A DNA stretch of 64,000 bases. It comes from Brevibacillus brevis. GTDB taxonomy: Bacteria > Bacillota > Bacilli > Brevibacillales > Brevibacillaceae. The notes beneath the pieces are model-generated. The model was not told the origin of the DNA and searched no databases. It saw nothing but the letters and a program-made list of their open reading frames with translations. Position numbers and translations under genes: made by a program. Positions 50,823 through 59,224 of the stretch are shown here, in pieces. The stretch covers positions 4,939,501 through 5,003,500 of the forward strand of contig NZ_CP030117.1 in the NCBI RefSeq assembly GCF_001039275.2, given 5' to 3'. Every line of letters begins with the position of its first letter. Positions within the stretch are counted from its first letter, which is position 1.

Positions 50823-51812
50823 ATGAAAAAAGTTTGGATTTCACTCGGCGTAGGAGCAATTCTTTTGACAGGATGTGCTGCGCAATCAGAAGCAACCGCA
50901 ATCCCCTCTACTACTGAATCCCCCACGATGAAAGGTGAAGGTGCAAAGACGATGACGGTTAAAGCGGAATCTTTTGTGCAAGCGCTCCTTAACGGAAAAA
51001 TAGAGGATGTATATGAGCAAACAAGCTCGTCATTCAAACAGCAGGTTTCAAAAGCACAGTTTGTAGAAGGGTATACTGCTTTTAGCTCGGGGTTGAAGTC
51101 GTGGAATCACTATTCCCGCACGTCCGTAAATGGCAGCGATTATGACACCTGGGTGGATCAGGACGCCAAACGGGGCCTCGTCCTTACGACGGATGAAAAA
51201 GGCAGCATTACGGGCGTTTTATTAAAGCCGCTGCAAAGCTACCCTGACACCGACAATGCTTTGACAAAGCTGGCGTACAGCGCACCGTTTACAGGTGAGT
51301 GGTATGTGTTCTGGGGAGGTCAGAATGTCCTTTCGAACTATCATTACGAGGTAGAGAGCCAACGCTATGCATACGATCTGATTCAGGTTAAAGACGGATT
51401 ATCCTACAAGGGGGACCCTGCGAAAAACGAGAGCTACTTCGCATTCGGGCAAGAAATACTCGCACCACAGGCAGGAACCGTCGTACATGTCGTCAATGAT
51501 CTCAAGGATAATGTCCCTGTCGGAGCGATGAACGCACAGCAACCCGCTGGCAACGTCGTCATCCTCGATCATGGCCATGGAGAATTCAGCTACTTCGCCC
51601 ATCTGAAGGAAGGCTCCGCCAAGGTAAAGGTTGGCGATCGTGTGAAGAAAGGGGATTTGCTTGGGCTATGCGGCAACTCTGGCAATTCCAGCGAGCCTCA
51701 TCTGCATTATCAGGTCTCTGACGGCAAAGATTTGTTCAATAGCAAATCCATTCGTGTGCAGTGGGAGAACGGATTGAATCCGCGTCAGGGTGACAGCATT
51801 CCTGCACAATAA
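50823..51812 (+). CDS. M23 family (LytM-like) metallopeptidase, lipoprotein
   Basis: 329 residues. Lipoprotein signal with Cys near 20 (LGVGAILLTGC). A linker and an N-terminal DUF3887-like domain (about 45-140: FVQALLNGKIEDVYEQTSSSFKQQVSKAQF) precede the M23 domain. The second motif is complete: HLHYQV (about 296) and the GNSGNSSEPHLHYQ stretch. The first motif HxxxD is not textbook; NYHYEVESQRYAYDL supplies His and Asp nine residues apart, as in a related M23 subgroup. It probably cuts cell-wall peptides or has a regulatory role. Divergent from the two-component system. Single gene. Confidence 0.87.
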   Translation: MKKVWISLGVGAILLTGCAAQSEATAIPSTTESPTMKGEGAKTMTVKAESFVQALLNGKIEDVYEQTSSSFKQQVSKAQFVEGYTAFSSGLKSWNHYSRTSVNGSDYDTWVDQDAKRGLVLTTDEKGSITGVLLKPLQSYPDTDNALTKLAYSAPFTGEWYVFWGGQNVLSNYHYEVESQRYAYDLIQVKDGLSYKGDPAKNESYFAFGQEILAPQAGTVVHVVNDLKDNVPVGAMNAQQPAGNVVILDHGHGEFSYFAHLKEGSAKVKVGDRVKKGDLLGLCGNSGNSSEPHLHYQVSDGKDLFNSKSIRVQWENGLNPRQGDSIPAQ

Positions 51813-52039
51813 ATCGTATAGCTGTTAAACAGCGGCAGTACATCCTTTTGTCTTGTATCCAAAGAGATGGACTGCTGCATTTGCTCACGAATCCATTGGA
51901 TCACCTGCTCATTATGTACTAGTTCATGTTTGGATACATTTTACAACAGGTGTTTGCGAACATCTCTAGTTTTTTTAGCTGTAAGATTCTGCTAGAGTCA
52001 TTAATAGAAGAAAAAATAATGGAGGAGGTCCGCTGTCTG

Positions 52040-52747
52040 ATGAGTACCAGCCCGAATATTATAGAGGTCGCGTCCCTCATAGGAGAACCATCCCGCGTCT
52101 CCATCCTGGTCAGCCTGATGAACGGCAAGGCACTCCCCGCCAGTGAACTCGCACGAACCGCAAAAGTCACCCCCCAAACGGCAAGCACGCATTTGGCAAA
52201 GCTGGTGGAAGGCGGCCTCTTGGTCAGCGAGTCACACGGTCGACACCGCTACTATCGACTAGCCAGCCCTGATGTCGCCCATGCCCTGGAATCGTTAATG
52301 ACGATCGCTGCACCTAAGCCTGTTCGTTCCTTGCGCGAGTCCGACCAATTGCGAGCCATCCGCTATGCTCGCACCTGCTACGACCATCTCGCAGGCGAAT
52401 TGGGGGTTGCCCTGACGCAGAAAATGCTGGAACTACAGTTGATTGAAGCCACCGAACAAGACTACGTGCTCAGCGAAGCGGGAAAAGCCAAGCTGCAATC
52501 ACTCGGCGTAGACCTTGTGGCCAAGCCGAAGAGCAGACGTCGCTTTGCCCGTCCGTGTTTGGATTGGAGCGAGCGTCGCCACCACTTGGCAGGCAGCCTC
52601 GGGGCCTCACTCACCAACCGATTTTTTGAGCTTGGCTGGATCGAGCGAGTGCCAGGAGGGAGAGCAGTCCGTGTCACGCCGTTAGGCATCTCTGGATTTA
52701 TGACCGAGTTCGGACTGCATGTAGATGAATGCAAAAAGCACAGCTAG
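52040..52747 (+). CDS. ArsR family (YczG/YcgE-like) winged-helix regulator
   Basis: 235 residues. N-terminal winged helix (about 5-85: IIEVASLIGEPSRVSILVSLMNGKALPASELARTAKVTPQTASTHLAKLVEGGLLVSESHGRHRYYRL) and a C-terminal ~140-residue domain rich in Cys/His/Arg (RYARTCYDHLAGELGVALTQKM; RPCLDWSERRHHLAGSLGASLTNRFFELGWIER), as in the two-part ArsR proteins near DMT exporters. Start at 52040 with GGAGGAGG 11 nt upstream. It is convergent with the EamA exporter, sharing a terminator. Metal binding is possible via Cys/His but not shown. Confidence 0.85.
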   Translation: MSTSPNIIEVASLIGEPSRVSILVSLMNGKALPASELARTAKVTPQTASTHLAKLVEGGLLVSESHGRHRYYRLASPDVAHALESLMTIAAPKPVRSLRESDQLRAIRYARTCYDHLAGELGVALTQKMLELQLIEATEQDYVLSEAGKAKLQSLGVDLVAKPKSRRRFARPCLDWSERRHHLAGSLGASLTNRFFELGWIERVPGGRAVRVTPLGISGFMTEFGLHVDECKKHS

Positions 52748-52770
52748 CTACTCAGCCAGCCGTGCTTTTT
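52733..52770. terminator. Bidirectional terminator overlapping both stop codons
   Basis: AAAAAGCACaGCTaGCTactcaGCcAGCcGTGCTTTTT forms a stem over the ends of the ArsR-type and EamA genes, which stop at adjacent bases. Confidence 0.82.
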
Positions 52771-53635
52771 CACTTACTTGCCTTCGCGGAACAAACGTCC
52801 AATTCACCAGGAAAATCCCTGCGAAAATCAACAATCCTCCCACATACACCTGCCAGTGCACTACCTCACCCAGCAACATCCAACCTGACAAAACACCGAA
52901 GAACGGAGCGAGGAACAAAAAAGCACTCGTCCTGCCCGGATCTCCGTGATTCAGCAAGTAAAACCACGTCGCAAACTGCACAATGGAAGCCATGATCGCG
53001 AGCCAGAGGACGACGAACACAGCGGCCGGTGTCACAATCAGCTTCGGCGTTTCCAGCGTGAACCCCATCACGAGAAGAAGAACTCCTCCGAACAGCATCT
53101 GATAGGCTGTCATCACCCACACATTGAAGCGGACTCCCCACTTTTTCACGAGAATCGTGGCCATTGACCACGCAAGGGCGGACCCGATACCAAACAGCGT
53201 CCCCGTCTCCCATTGCAAATGGAAGCCAAGCGTGATGAACACCCCAACCAGTCCAATCAGAACTCCCATCCATTGCGTCAGCCGATAGGATATTCCTAGA
53301 AACAACGTTCCCCATATGACCACGAGCAGTGGATTCATAAATGTCAGGATCGAGGATTCACCCGCTGTGATCGTACGCAGACTCAAAAAGATACATCCCA
53401 TGACGGCAGCCGTCTGCAAAAATCCGATCAAACACAGCTTCCCCCAGTCACCCGCCGACTTCGGGAGCGGCTTTTTCCATACCCACGCGCCCATGATCAG
53501 TCCTGCCAACGTAAAGCGCAGCCCTACCAGCAGCAATGGTGAAAAATAGGCCAATCCAATCTTTCCTACCGCAAAAGACGAGCCCATCAATGATGTTGTC
53601 ACGACGACAAGTATCCCGAACAAAATTTTATTCAT
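52748..53635 (-). CDS. EamA/DMT family transporter
   Basis: 295 residues with ten hydrophobic segments in two EamA repeats (VVTTSLMGSSFAVGKIGL; LITFMNPLLVVIWGTLFLGISYRLT; FLFLAPFFGVLSGWMLLGEVV). ATG at 53635 has GGGGGA 9 nt upstream; the long N-terminal extension readable before it is not membrane-like and is rejected. Probably an exporter; the neighbouring ArsR-type gene may regulate it although they are convergent, not divergent. Confidence 0.88.
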   Translation of the reverse strand: MNKILFGILVVVTTSLMGSSFAVGKIGLAYFSPLLLVGLRFTLAGLIMGAWVWKKPLPKSAGDWGKLCLIGFLQTAAVMGCIFLSLRTITAGESSILTFMNPLLVVIWGTLFLGISYRLTQWMGVLIGLVGVFITLGFHLQWETGTLFGIGSALAWSMATILVKKWGVRFNVWVMTAYQMLFGGVLLLVMGFTLETPKLIVTPAAVFVVLWLAIMASIVQFATWFYLLNHGDPGRTSAFLFLAPFFGVLSGWMLLGEVVHWQVYVGGLLIFAGIFLVNWTFVPRRQVSEKARLAE

Positions 53636-53730
53636 GGCGTTGTTCCCCCGTTTCAGGCAAGCTACTTGTTTCTTCTTACATGTAGTGTACCTGACGGTTA
53701 GTTCGATGAGGGTCGAAGTGTGCAAATGGT

Positions 53731-54897
53731 TTACAGTCGGTACTTCTCTACCATCTTGATCCCGATTTGATTCAGCAAGACAGCGAGCACCTTCCAGACA
53801 GCTTGACGATAAAACGGCAAATGCTTGACATACACCGCTGTATATTCCGGTTCCCCCTCGGCTCCCCTGTCCGCTTTGAATGCGCCCACGCCAGCACTTT
53901 GATGGAGCAGGATGCCTTTGCTCTGTGCTTCTTGTACCAAGAGGCACGACAACATCCGATACAGCCCGGTTTCTTTGGGGAGCGTCGTATCATAGCCGAA
54001 TAGCGGTGTCGTCATCACACCCTTTCGCTCAAAATAGCCAAGAATGCCGTCCAGTCGTCCGTCTTTTTCCAAGGCGATGAGGGTCAATGTCCTCTTTTGT
54101 ATCGCCAGTCGGACAAAGTCCACCGAAAACTGTGGATTATGCTGAGAGTATTTATCCAGATACAGCGCGTTGTATAAAGCAACGATACGCTCGACATGCT
54201 GTTCTTCCAACTCCTCATGACGCAGAATGCGATAGCCGGATTTGGCAAGCATTTTTCGATCGCGGTTGAGCGTATTGCGGACCCGCCACTTGCCCTGCGC
54301 TGGCCAATCGGGGTGAAACAGGTAGACGTAGCGACTGGGAACCATGAGATAGCCCTTCTCTACGAGCCCCGTGTAAAAATCCGGATACAGCCTGCGACAA
54401 ACAGATCGAAACGCGATGATATGGCCGGGGAACTTTTGGATGCCGTTTTCCGTGATGTCCTTCACTTCATCTGCACTCACATCAGGATACAGATTCGTTG
54501 ATAACAGCCAATTGTTGACGATGACCATTTTGTTGCATTGGCTTTTTTTCATCCAGTGTCCAAGCCCTGTGAGTACAGTCGACAACACCCGCCTCAACAC
54601 CGCTGAATCGAGCATGCCTAGCTCTTCCTTCGCGTACGTCACGTAATGGGTAAACGCCGAACTGACATACGAATTGTCGTACTCGGTATCGTTCACCGTT
54701 ACGGGCATGATCCGATCGCCTACACGGAGTGCATGCATCCGCGTCTGTACATTTTGCACATAGCGGGATGGTTGTTCCGTCATCATGGGCAGCAAATAGC
54801 TTTTGACATAGTCGGCATCCTGCGCCTGTTCCCAAGGGATTTGCTCCGCCGAGGTCCCTTCATACCATTCAATCCATTGCCTGCTCACCTTGAACAA
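53731..54897 (-). CDS. GNAT/FemAB-like protein of the biosynthetic operon
   Basis: 388 residues, soluble. The C-terminal half (about 205-370) shows a GNAT-like pattern (HVERIVALYNALYLDKYSQHN; LIALEKDGRLDGILGYFERKGVMTTPLFGYDTTLPKETGLYRMLSCLLVQEAQSKGILLHQSAGVGAFK), with the Ser/Gly loop of acyl transferases. The N-terminal half (about 1-200) is unassigned. It overlaps the adenylating enzyme gene by 29 nt and ends the six-gene operon. The likely role is transfer of an acyl group onto an amine. The start is uncertain (TTG at 54897 or GTG at 54888; the GAGG is badly spaced for both). Moderate confidence in the fold only. Confidence 0.7.
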   Translation of the reverse strand: MFKVSRQWIEWYEGTSAEQIPWEQAQDADYVKSYLLPMMTEQPSRYVQNVQTRMHALRVGDRIMPVTVNDTEYDNSYVSSAFTHYVTYAKEELGMLDSAVLRRVLSTVLTGLGHWMKKSQCNKMVIVNNWLLSTNLYPDVSADEVKDITENGIQKFPGHIIAFRSVCRRLYPDFYTGLVEKGYLMVPSRYVYLFHPDWPAQGKWRVRNTLNRDRKMLAKSGYRILRHEELEEQHVERIVALYNALYLDKYSQHNPQFSVDFVRLAIQKRTLTLIALEKDGRLDGILGYFERKGVMTTPLFGYDTTLPKETGLYRMLSCLLVQEAQSKGILLHQSAGVGAFKADRGAEGEPEYTAVYVKHLPFYRQAVWKVLAVLLNQIGIKMVEKYRL

Positions 54898-56203
54898 ACA
54901 TCCTCTCTACCCGCCGCAATTTTTTCGTACCGAGATTCAACTCATACGGTGCAAACACAATCGCAGGCAATTGCCCTTGCTGATCGGCAATGACTCGCTC
55001 CAGGCTTTGGCGTACTCGCTCCTGCTCTTGCGTGGACGGTCCTTCCCCACCCTTCATGAGCAGTGCTACCTCGACTTGCTCGTAGCTTTGCTGTCGTACT
55101 GTATACTCTTCTATCGCATCAGACGAGGTAATGACAGCCCGACGGATGAAATCAGGAAAGACCGATATCCATCGCGCTTCGTTTTCATGGCGAAAAACAA
55201 ATAGATCATCCGCCCTGCCCTCAATCGATTCCAGCGCCATAAACACCGAGCCGCACGGACATGACGTACGCTTTTCCGTCAATATGTCGTTCAAACGATA
55301 ACGGATAATCGGCTGTGTCGTCCGAGAAAAATCTGTGATGATCGGAAAGAATCGCTCCTTTTGCTCATCGAGATACTCCTTTTCCACCACTACGAGGTCT
55401 TCATTGACATGCAACGTCCCGTGTGAACAGCTCACCGCAAGCAGCCCTTCTGTGCATTGATAAATTTGATGCACAATCTGCCCGAACACTTCTGCGATGT
55501 ACGTTTGATCCAACGGGTCCAGCACTTCTGCCACCGAGATCACCTTGATCGGAGATATCCGCAATTTCCCCTGACGCTGGGCAGTCGCGAGCATTCTCAA
55601 CATCGAGGCTGGCGCAACCAGCACGGTCGGCTGATACTGATTCAGGTGATCAAGATGCTGATCGAGCGGTATTTGCAGATCGAAGAACGAGAATTGAATG
55701 CGGCGCCTGTTGACCGCCGTATACAGGTTGCTATTCGCTCGCAAGAAAAAAGCAATCCGATGTGTCGACCATAGCTGACCAGGCAGTGCTTTCGCCAAAA
55801 TCACCCCTGCCCATTTCGCCTGCTCCTGCGGCCCTACAAGGAAAAGCCCGCGATTACCAGATGTCCCAGAAGATAAGCCAACGGTCACCCCATTTAATTG
55901 GGGAGTGAAATCGCGTGTCGTTTCTGCTTTCAGTGCAATCGCAAACGCTTCTTCCTTCTTGATCCCGCACGTATTCAGCTCGTCAAAATGGTCCATCATG
56001 CGCTGTTTATCAATCGGCTCGATTTGTCTCCATTGTTCTGGCGTTCCCACTCTCTTTCGGTAAAAAGGAGAAGCTGGCAAAATGCGAGACAACATCGCTC
56101 CGACCTGCGCTTCTTGCCATTTTACTAGCTGCTCACGCGAGGAAAACCGACGGGCATGCCACTTCGTTTTTACATACTGCTTCAAGAGTGTCATGATCTC
56201 CAT
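54869..56203 (-). CDS. PaaK/F390-synthetase-like adenylate-forming enzyme
   Basis: 444 residues, acyl-adenylate superfamily. VGLSSGTSGNRGLFLVGPQE (about 105-125) is the P-loop SGTSG, then YQCTEGLLAVSCSHGTLHVNEDLVVVE (about 240-265) and RYRLNDILTEKRTSCPCGSVFMALESIEGRADDLFVF (about 298-335) with the Cys-x-Cys zinc-like segment of PaaK and coenzyme F390 synthetase-related proteins. The build matches the 'putative adenylate-forming enzyme' group rather than true phenylacetate-CoA ligase. It activates a carboxylate as its adenylate or thioester. The ATG is 13 nt before the MBL stop, with GAGGAG upstream. Confidence 0.87.
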   Translation of the reverse strand: MEIMTLLKQYVKTKWHARRFSSREQLVKWQEAQVGAMLSRILPASPFYRKRVGTPEQWRQIEPIDKQRMMDHFDELNTCGIKKEEAFAIALKAETTRDFTPQLNGVTVGLSSGTSGNRGLFLVGPQEQAKWAGVILAKALPGQLWSTHRIAFFLRANSNLYTAVNRRRIQFSFFDLQIPLDQHLDHLNQYQPTVLVAPASMLRMLATAQRQGKLRISPIKVISVAEVLDPLDQTYIAEVFGQIVHQIYQCTEGLLAVSCSHGTLHVNEDLVVVEKEYLDEQKERFFPIITDFSRTTQPIIRYRLNDILTEKRTSCPCGSVFMALESIEGRADDLFVFRHENEARWISVFPDFIRRAVITSSDAIEEYTVRQQSYEQVEVALLMKGGEGPSTQEQERVRQSLERVIADQQGQLPAIVFAPYELNLGTKKLRRVERMFVQGEQAMD

Positions 56204-57045
56204 GTGAACGCTCCTCTGCTGGCCTGCCAGACTTCCCCGCAGTGTGTCGGCATGATTTTCATGTCGGGACGTTGGCGGAATAGCACATGCAACTTGTGCA
56301 AATGCTCGCGATACGCCTGTCGATCCGCCATGATCAACCTAGCCAGTGGATGAGGCAACAAGTTGCCACGAAAGGCTTCACTCGACCAAGCGGCATCCGC
56401 GCACAAAAATACATCCCCATGATCTCGATCGCGCAGGAACACACCAAACTGCCCGATTGCATGTCCGTTCAGATCAACGATGTACAGACTCTGATCCGCA
56501 AACAAATCGTAGCCTACGGTATATGGCGCGTAAGCTTCAGGCAATGCCACCAGCCCTGCTCGATCAATGAAAGTCACCCGCTCTTCGAAATCGTCAGGCA
56601 TTAAATCAGGCAAGTACGCCTCCCGTAGCGCCGCCCACCCCGTCTTTCCCTTGACGTGGTTGTAGGCACTCTCGAAGCAGTACAGTCGGGCATGCGGAAA
56701 ATCGCGCAAACCGCCGATATGATCCGCATGGAAATGAGAAATGAGAATACCTGCTATGTCTGTCGTTTTGATTCCGCGTGCTGCGAGCTGTTCAGAAATA
56801 CTCTCGTGTGCCTCCGAGAATACAGGCGTTATTTTGCCGTACAACGAATAAGGAAGCTTACTCGTGGCTTCAAAAAAGCGTTGCGAATAACCGGTATCAA
56901 AGAGCAGCAAGCCGTGGACGGGGTGCTCAATAAGCCCTGCGATGGCGTGAAACGGAATGTTTTTCATCCGGCCGCCTTTTCGTGAAAACATCTCGAGCTG
57001 CTGGCAGTAGCCCGTATCCATCAGCGTCAGTTTAACGTCCATCAT
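56191..57045 (-). CDS. Metallo-beta-lactamase-fold hydrolase
   Basis: 284 residues. ILISHFHADHIGGLRDFPHARLYC holds HxHxDH (HFHADH), and ADAAWSSEAF and the later MPTHCGEVW region supply the remaining metal ligands. The family includes lactonases and thioesterases such as AiiA and quinolone-type hydrolases. In a KAS III/adenylase operon a thioesterase or lactonase role is reasonable. ATG at 57045 with GGTGGAGG upstream; it overlaps the reductase gene by 14 nt. Confidence 0.88.
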   Translation of the reverse strand: MMDVKLTLMDTGYCQQLEMFSRKGGRMKNIPFHAIAGLIEHPVHGLLLFDTGYSQRFFEATSKLPYSLYGKITPVFSEAHESISEQLAARGIKTTDIAGILISHFHADHIGGLRDFPHARLYCFESAYNHVKGKTGWAALREAYLPDLMPDDFEERVTFIDRAGLVALPEAYAPYTVGYDLFADQSLYIVDLNGHAIGQFGVFLRDRDHGDVFLCADAAWSSEAFRGNLLPHPLARLIMADRQAYREHLHKLHVLFRQRPDMKIMPTHCGEVWQASRGAFTWRS

Positions 57046-58033
57046 GCGTCCTCCACCAATCTGTAAACGTCTCGATGCCCTGGGCAATGCTCACCCGCGG
57101 TTCATAGCCCAGATCGCGCTTCGCCTTTGAGATGTCCAAGGTTTGTGATTTGGCGAGCACGCCTACCGAGTAACGCGTCAAAACTGGCTCGCGATAGCCC
57201 AAAACGGTCTTGGAGAGTGTCTCCAGTACCCAAGCTGCCGCATACGCCTTCCAATATGGCAGCTCGCGCGTTTTCAGCGGAACCCCCAAGCGACGAAACA
57301 CATCTGACAACACCTCGATCATCGTCACTGGCTCGCCATTTGTAATGTTGTAAGCCTGGCCTAATGTGTGCGCTGGAGAATCCATGCACAAGATCAGCGC
57401 GTCCACGACATTTTCCACATAGGTCAAATCAATGATCGCCTTGCCTCCGTCGATCAGCGGAACGAATTTCTTTTCATTGGCGCGGATCAATCTGGGAAGA
57501 ATTGCATTGTCCCCAGGGCCAAACAAGGCCCGCGGACGAATCGTTATCGTCGGAAGCCCTGCAAGAAACGCCTTGTCGACTTCCAGCTCCGCCTGGTATT
57601 TGGTCTGTGCGTATGTATTGGCAAACCGTACGGGCATCGGCTCATCTTCGGGGATTCCCAGCTTGTCGTCAAAATTAAAATAAATACTTGGCGTCGATAC
57701 ATGGACCAGACGCCGGATACCGTGTTGCTTGCAGCCCTCGATCACATGAATGGTTCCTGTCACATTCGTCTCGTACATGTCACGGTACGTGCCCCACGGG
57801 GAGGAAAAAGCAGCCGTATGATGCACGATGTCCTGATCACGGCAAGCGTTCAACATAGCTTCTCTGTCTCTTAGGTCTGCCCGAAGGAATCGAATGCCTC
57901 GATCCTGCAATTGTCGGCCGATTCGCTCGTCGCGTCCTTGTGCTGTCACCTCATAGCCCATTTCATGCAGTCGTGTAGCCAGCTTCTGTCCGAGAAACCC
58001 CGTCGCCCCTGTTACTAGAACTCGCTTGTTCAT
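57032..58033 (-). CDS. NAD(P)-dependent epimerase/3beta-hydroxysteroid dehydrogenase-like reductase
   Basis: 333 residues, extended SDR. VLVTGATGFLGQKLATRLHEMGY (about 4-26) is the Rossmann motif; VHVSTPSIYFN, YAQTKYQAE (Tyr-Lys) and RPRALFGPGDNAILPRLI (about 158-176) follow, the last typical of 3beta-HSD and OleD-like ketoreductases. It probably reduces a beta-keto or similar group made by the KAS III. Overlaps the MBL gene and follows the ATP-grasp gene by 15 nt. Confidence 0.88.
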   Translation of the reverse strand: MNKRVLVTGATGFLGQKLATRLHEMGYEVTAQGRDERIGRQLQDRGIRFLRADLRDREAMLNACRDQDIVHHTAAFSSPWGTYRDMYETNVTGTIHVIEGCKQHGIRRLVHVSTPSIYFNFDDKLGIPEDEPMPVRFANTYAQTKYQAELEVDKAFLAGLPTITIRPRALFGPGDNAILPRLIRANEKKFVPLIDGGKAIIDLTYVENVVDALILCMDSPAHTLGQAYNITNGEPVTMIEVLSDVFRRLGVPLKTRELPYWKAYAAAWVLETLSKTVLGYREPVLTRYSVGVLAKSQTLDISKAKRDLGYEPRVSIAQGIETFTDWWRTHDGR

Positions 58034-58048
58034 TTCTTCCTCACGTCC

Positions 58049-59224
58049 TTACGCCTCTTCTCCGTTCCATTCGATATCGCTCGTACTGCAAGCGATCATG
58101 CTTTTTTTCGTTCGAAAGCTCTGCCAAGCCAAATCTGCCAGCATGGAGAACTGATCAAAAAAAGGACGCGGATCATCCCGCCTAAACAGTACATCTCTCG
58201 CTGAAAGCAGGTCGCTCACCCAACGCTTTGCCTTCTGGCCATTCGTCATGCCAGCAAGGCCGTATGTCAGCATCGCCATCCCTAGCATGCAAGCTTGCTT
58301 TCCAGCAGGAACAACAGTTTTTCCCTGATCAGAAAAATAAGCAGTAGCAGCCTCTTGCTGTCCCGCAAACAAATGCACACCGCTTGTCAGTCGCGGATTG
58401 CACTCGATTACGTATAGCTCTCCCTGCTCATTCTCCATGAAATCAAATGCGATTTGTCCGCTAAACGTATGTCGTTGCACGAAGCGACTAACAAATTCTC
58501 TTACCTGTGGGTGGGCTGAATAGGCGAAGTGAATCGAGGCCCCCTGTCCTGCCGTATGTGTTGTTTCATAATCGGCGTACAAGGTGAGCTGTCCATCCTG
58601 AGCAACAGCGTAGCTGCACACCTGTTTTCCTTTTATAAACTGTTGGACTAGCCATGGTTGCCTAACTGTCGGCTCAGGTAGCTTGGACTGCCCTGCCGCA
58701 GAGGACGGGTCTGCTACGATTCGTACATGAGCTGCGAAGCGAGAATAGACAGGCTTGAGCACAACAGGCCCCCTTGCTTGCAGCATAGCCTCCCGCAAGT
58801 GAGCAGGAGATTGTACCCGCACCGTCTGTGGAACCAGTGCTCCCACCTCGCGCGCCATTTCGGCAAAAAGCCATTTGTCGTGCAACGAACGCAGCACCTT
58901 TATTCCTTCTACAAGCACTTCACCGAAATCAAGCAAGCGATCACGCCCGCGCGATACGTAGAATATCTCCTCGCAAGTCGGGATCAAAAGATCGATACGC
59001 TCACGCTGCATGATTTCGCACAGCTTTTCGATATAAGCATCGGGCTGTTGACGGGGAGGAGGCACTTGGTAGGAGCGCTCTACATAACGAGAGTGCTGGC
59101 ATAAATGTCGCCGCGCACTCTCCGCTACAATGACCCGATGTCCCGCAGAACCCAGCAAGCGGGCCAGCTCCAACGTAGCTGGAGCTCGTCCTCCTGTCAG
59201 CAAGACTGATTGTTTAGTATTCAA
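58049..59224 (-). CDS. ATP-grasp ligase of the biosynthetic operon
   Basis: 391 residues. An N-terminal Rossmann-like part (SVLLTGGRAPATLELARLLGSAGHRVIVAES) precedes an ATP-grasp core: PVVLKPVYSRFAAHV, WLVQQFIKGKQVCSYAVAQDG, and FSGQIAFDFMENEQGELYVIECNPRLTSGVHLF, with the metal ligands E and N in IECNPR. Such ligases form an amide or thioester with ADP release, or carboxylate a substrate. A TTG at 59224 has GGAGG 8 nt upstream inside the KAS III gene; the two genes overlap by 11 nt. Presumed partner of the adenylase and KAS III. Confidence 0.88.
   Translation of the reverse strand: MNTKQSVLLTGGRAPATLELARLLGSAGHRVIVAESARRHLCQHSRYVERSYQVPPPRQQPDAYIEKLCEIMQRERIDLLIPTCEEIFYVSRGRDRLLDFGEVLVEGIKVLRSLHDKWLFAEMAREVGALVPQTVRVQSPAHLREAMLQARGPVVLKPVYSRFAAHVRIVADPSSAAGQSKLPEPTVRQPWLVQQFIKGKQVCSYAVAQDGQLTLYADYETTHTAGQGASIHFAYSAHPQVREFVSRFVQRHTFSGQIAFDFMENEQGELYVIECNPRLTSGVHLFAGQQEAATAYFSDQGKTVVPAGKQACMLGMAMLTYGLAGMTNGQKAKRWVSDLLSARDVLFRRDDPRPFFDQFSMLADLAWQSFRTKKSMIACSTSDIEWNGEEA

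Noticed and set aside
52748..53947. 399-residue version of the EamA protein
   Set aside because: The extra N-terminal ~104 residues are not membrane-like and lack a ribosome site; the ATG at 53635 has one.
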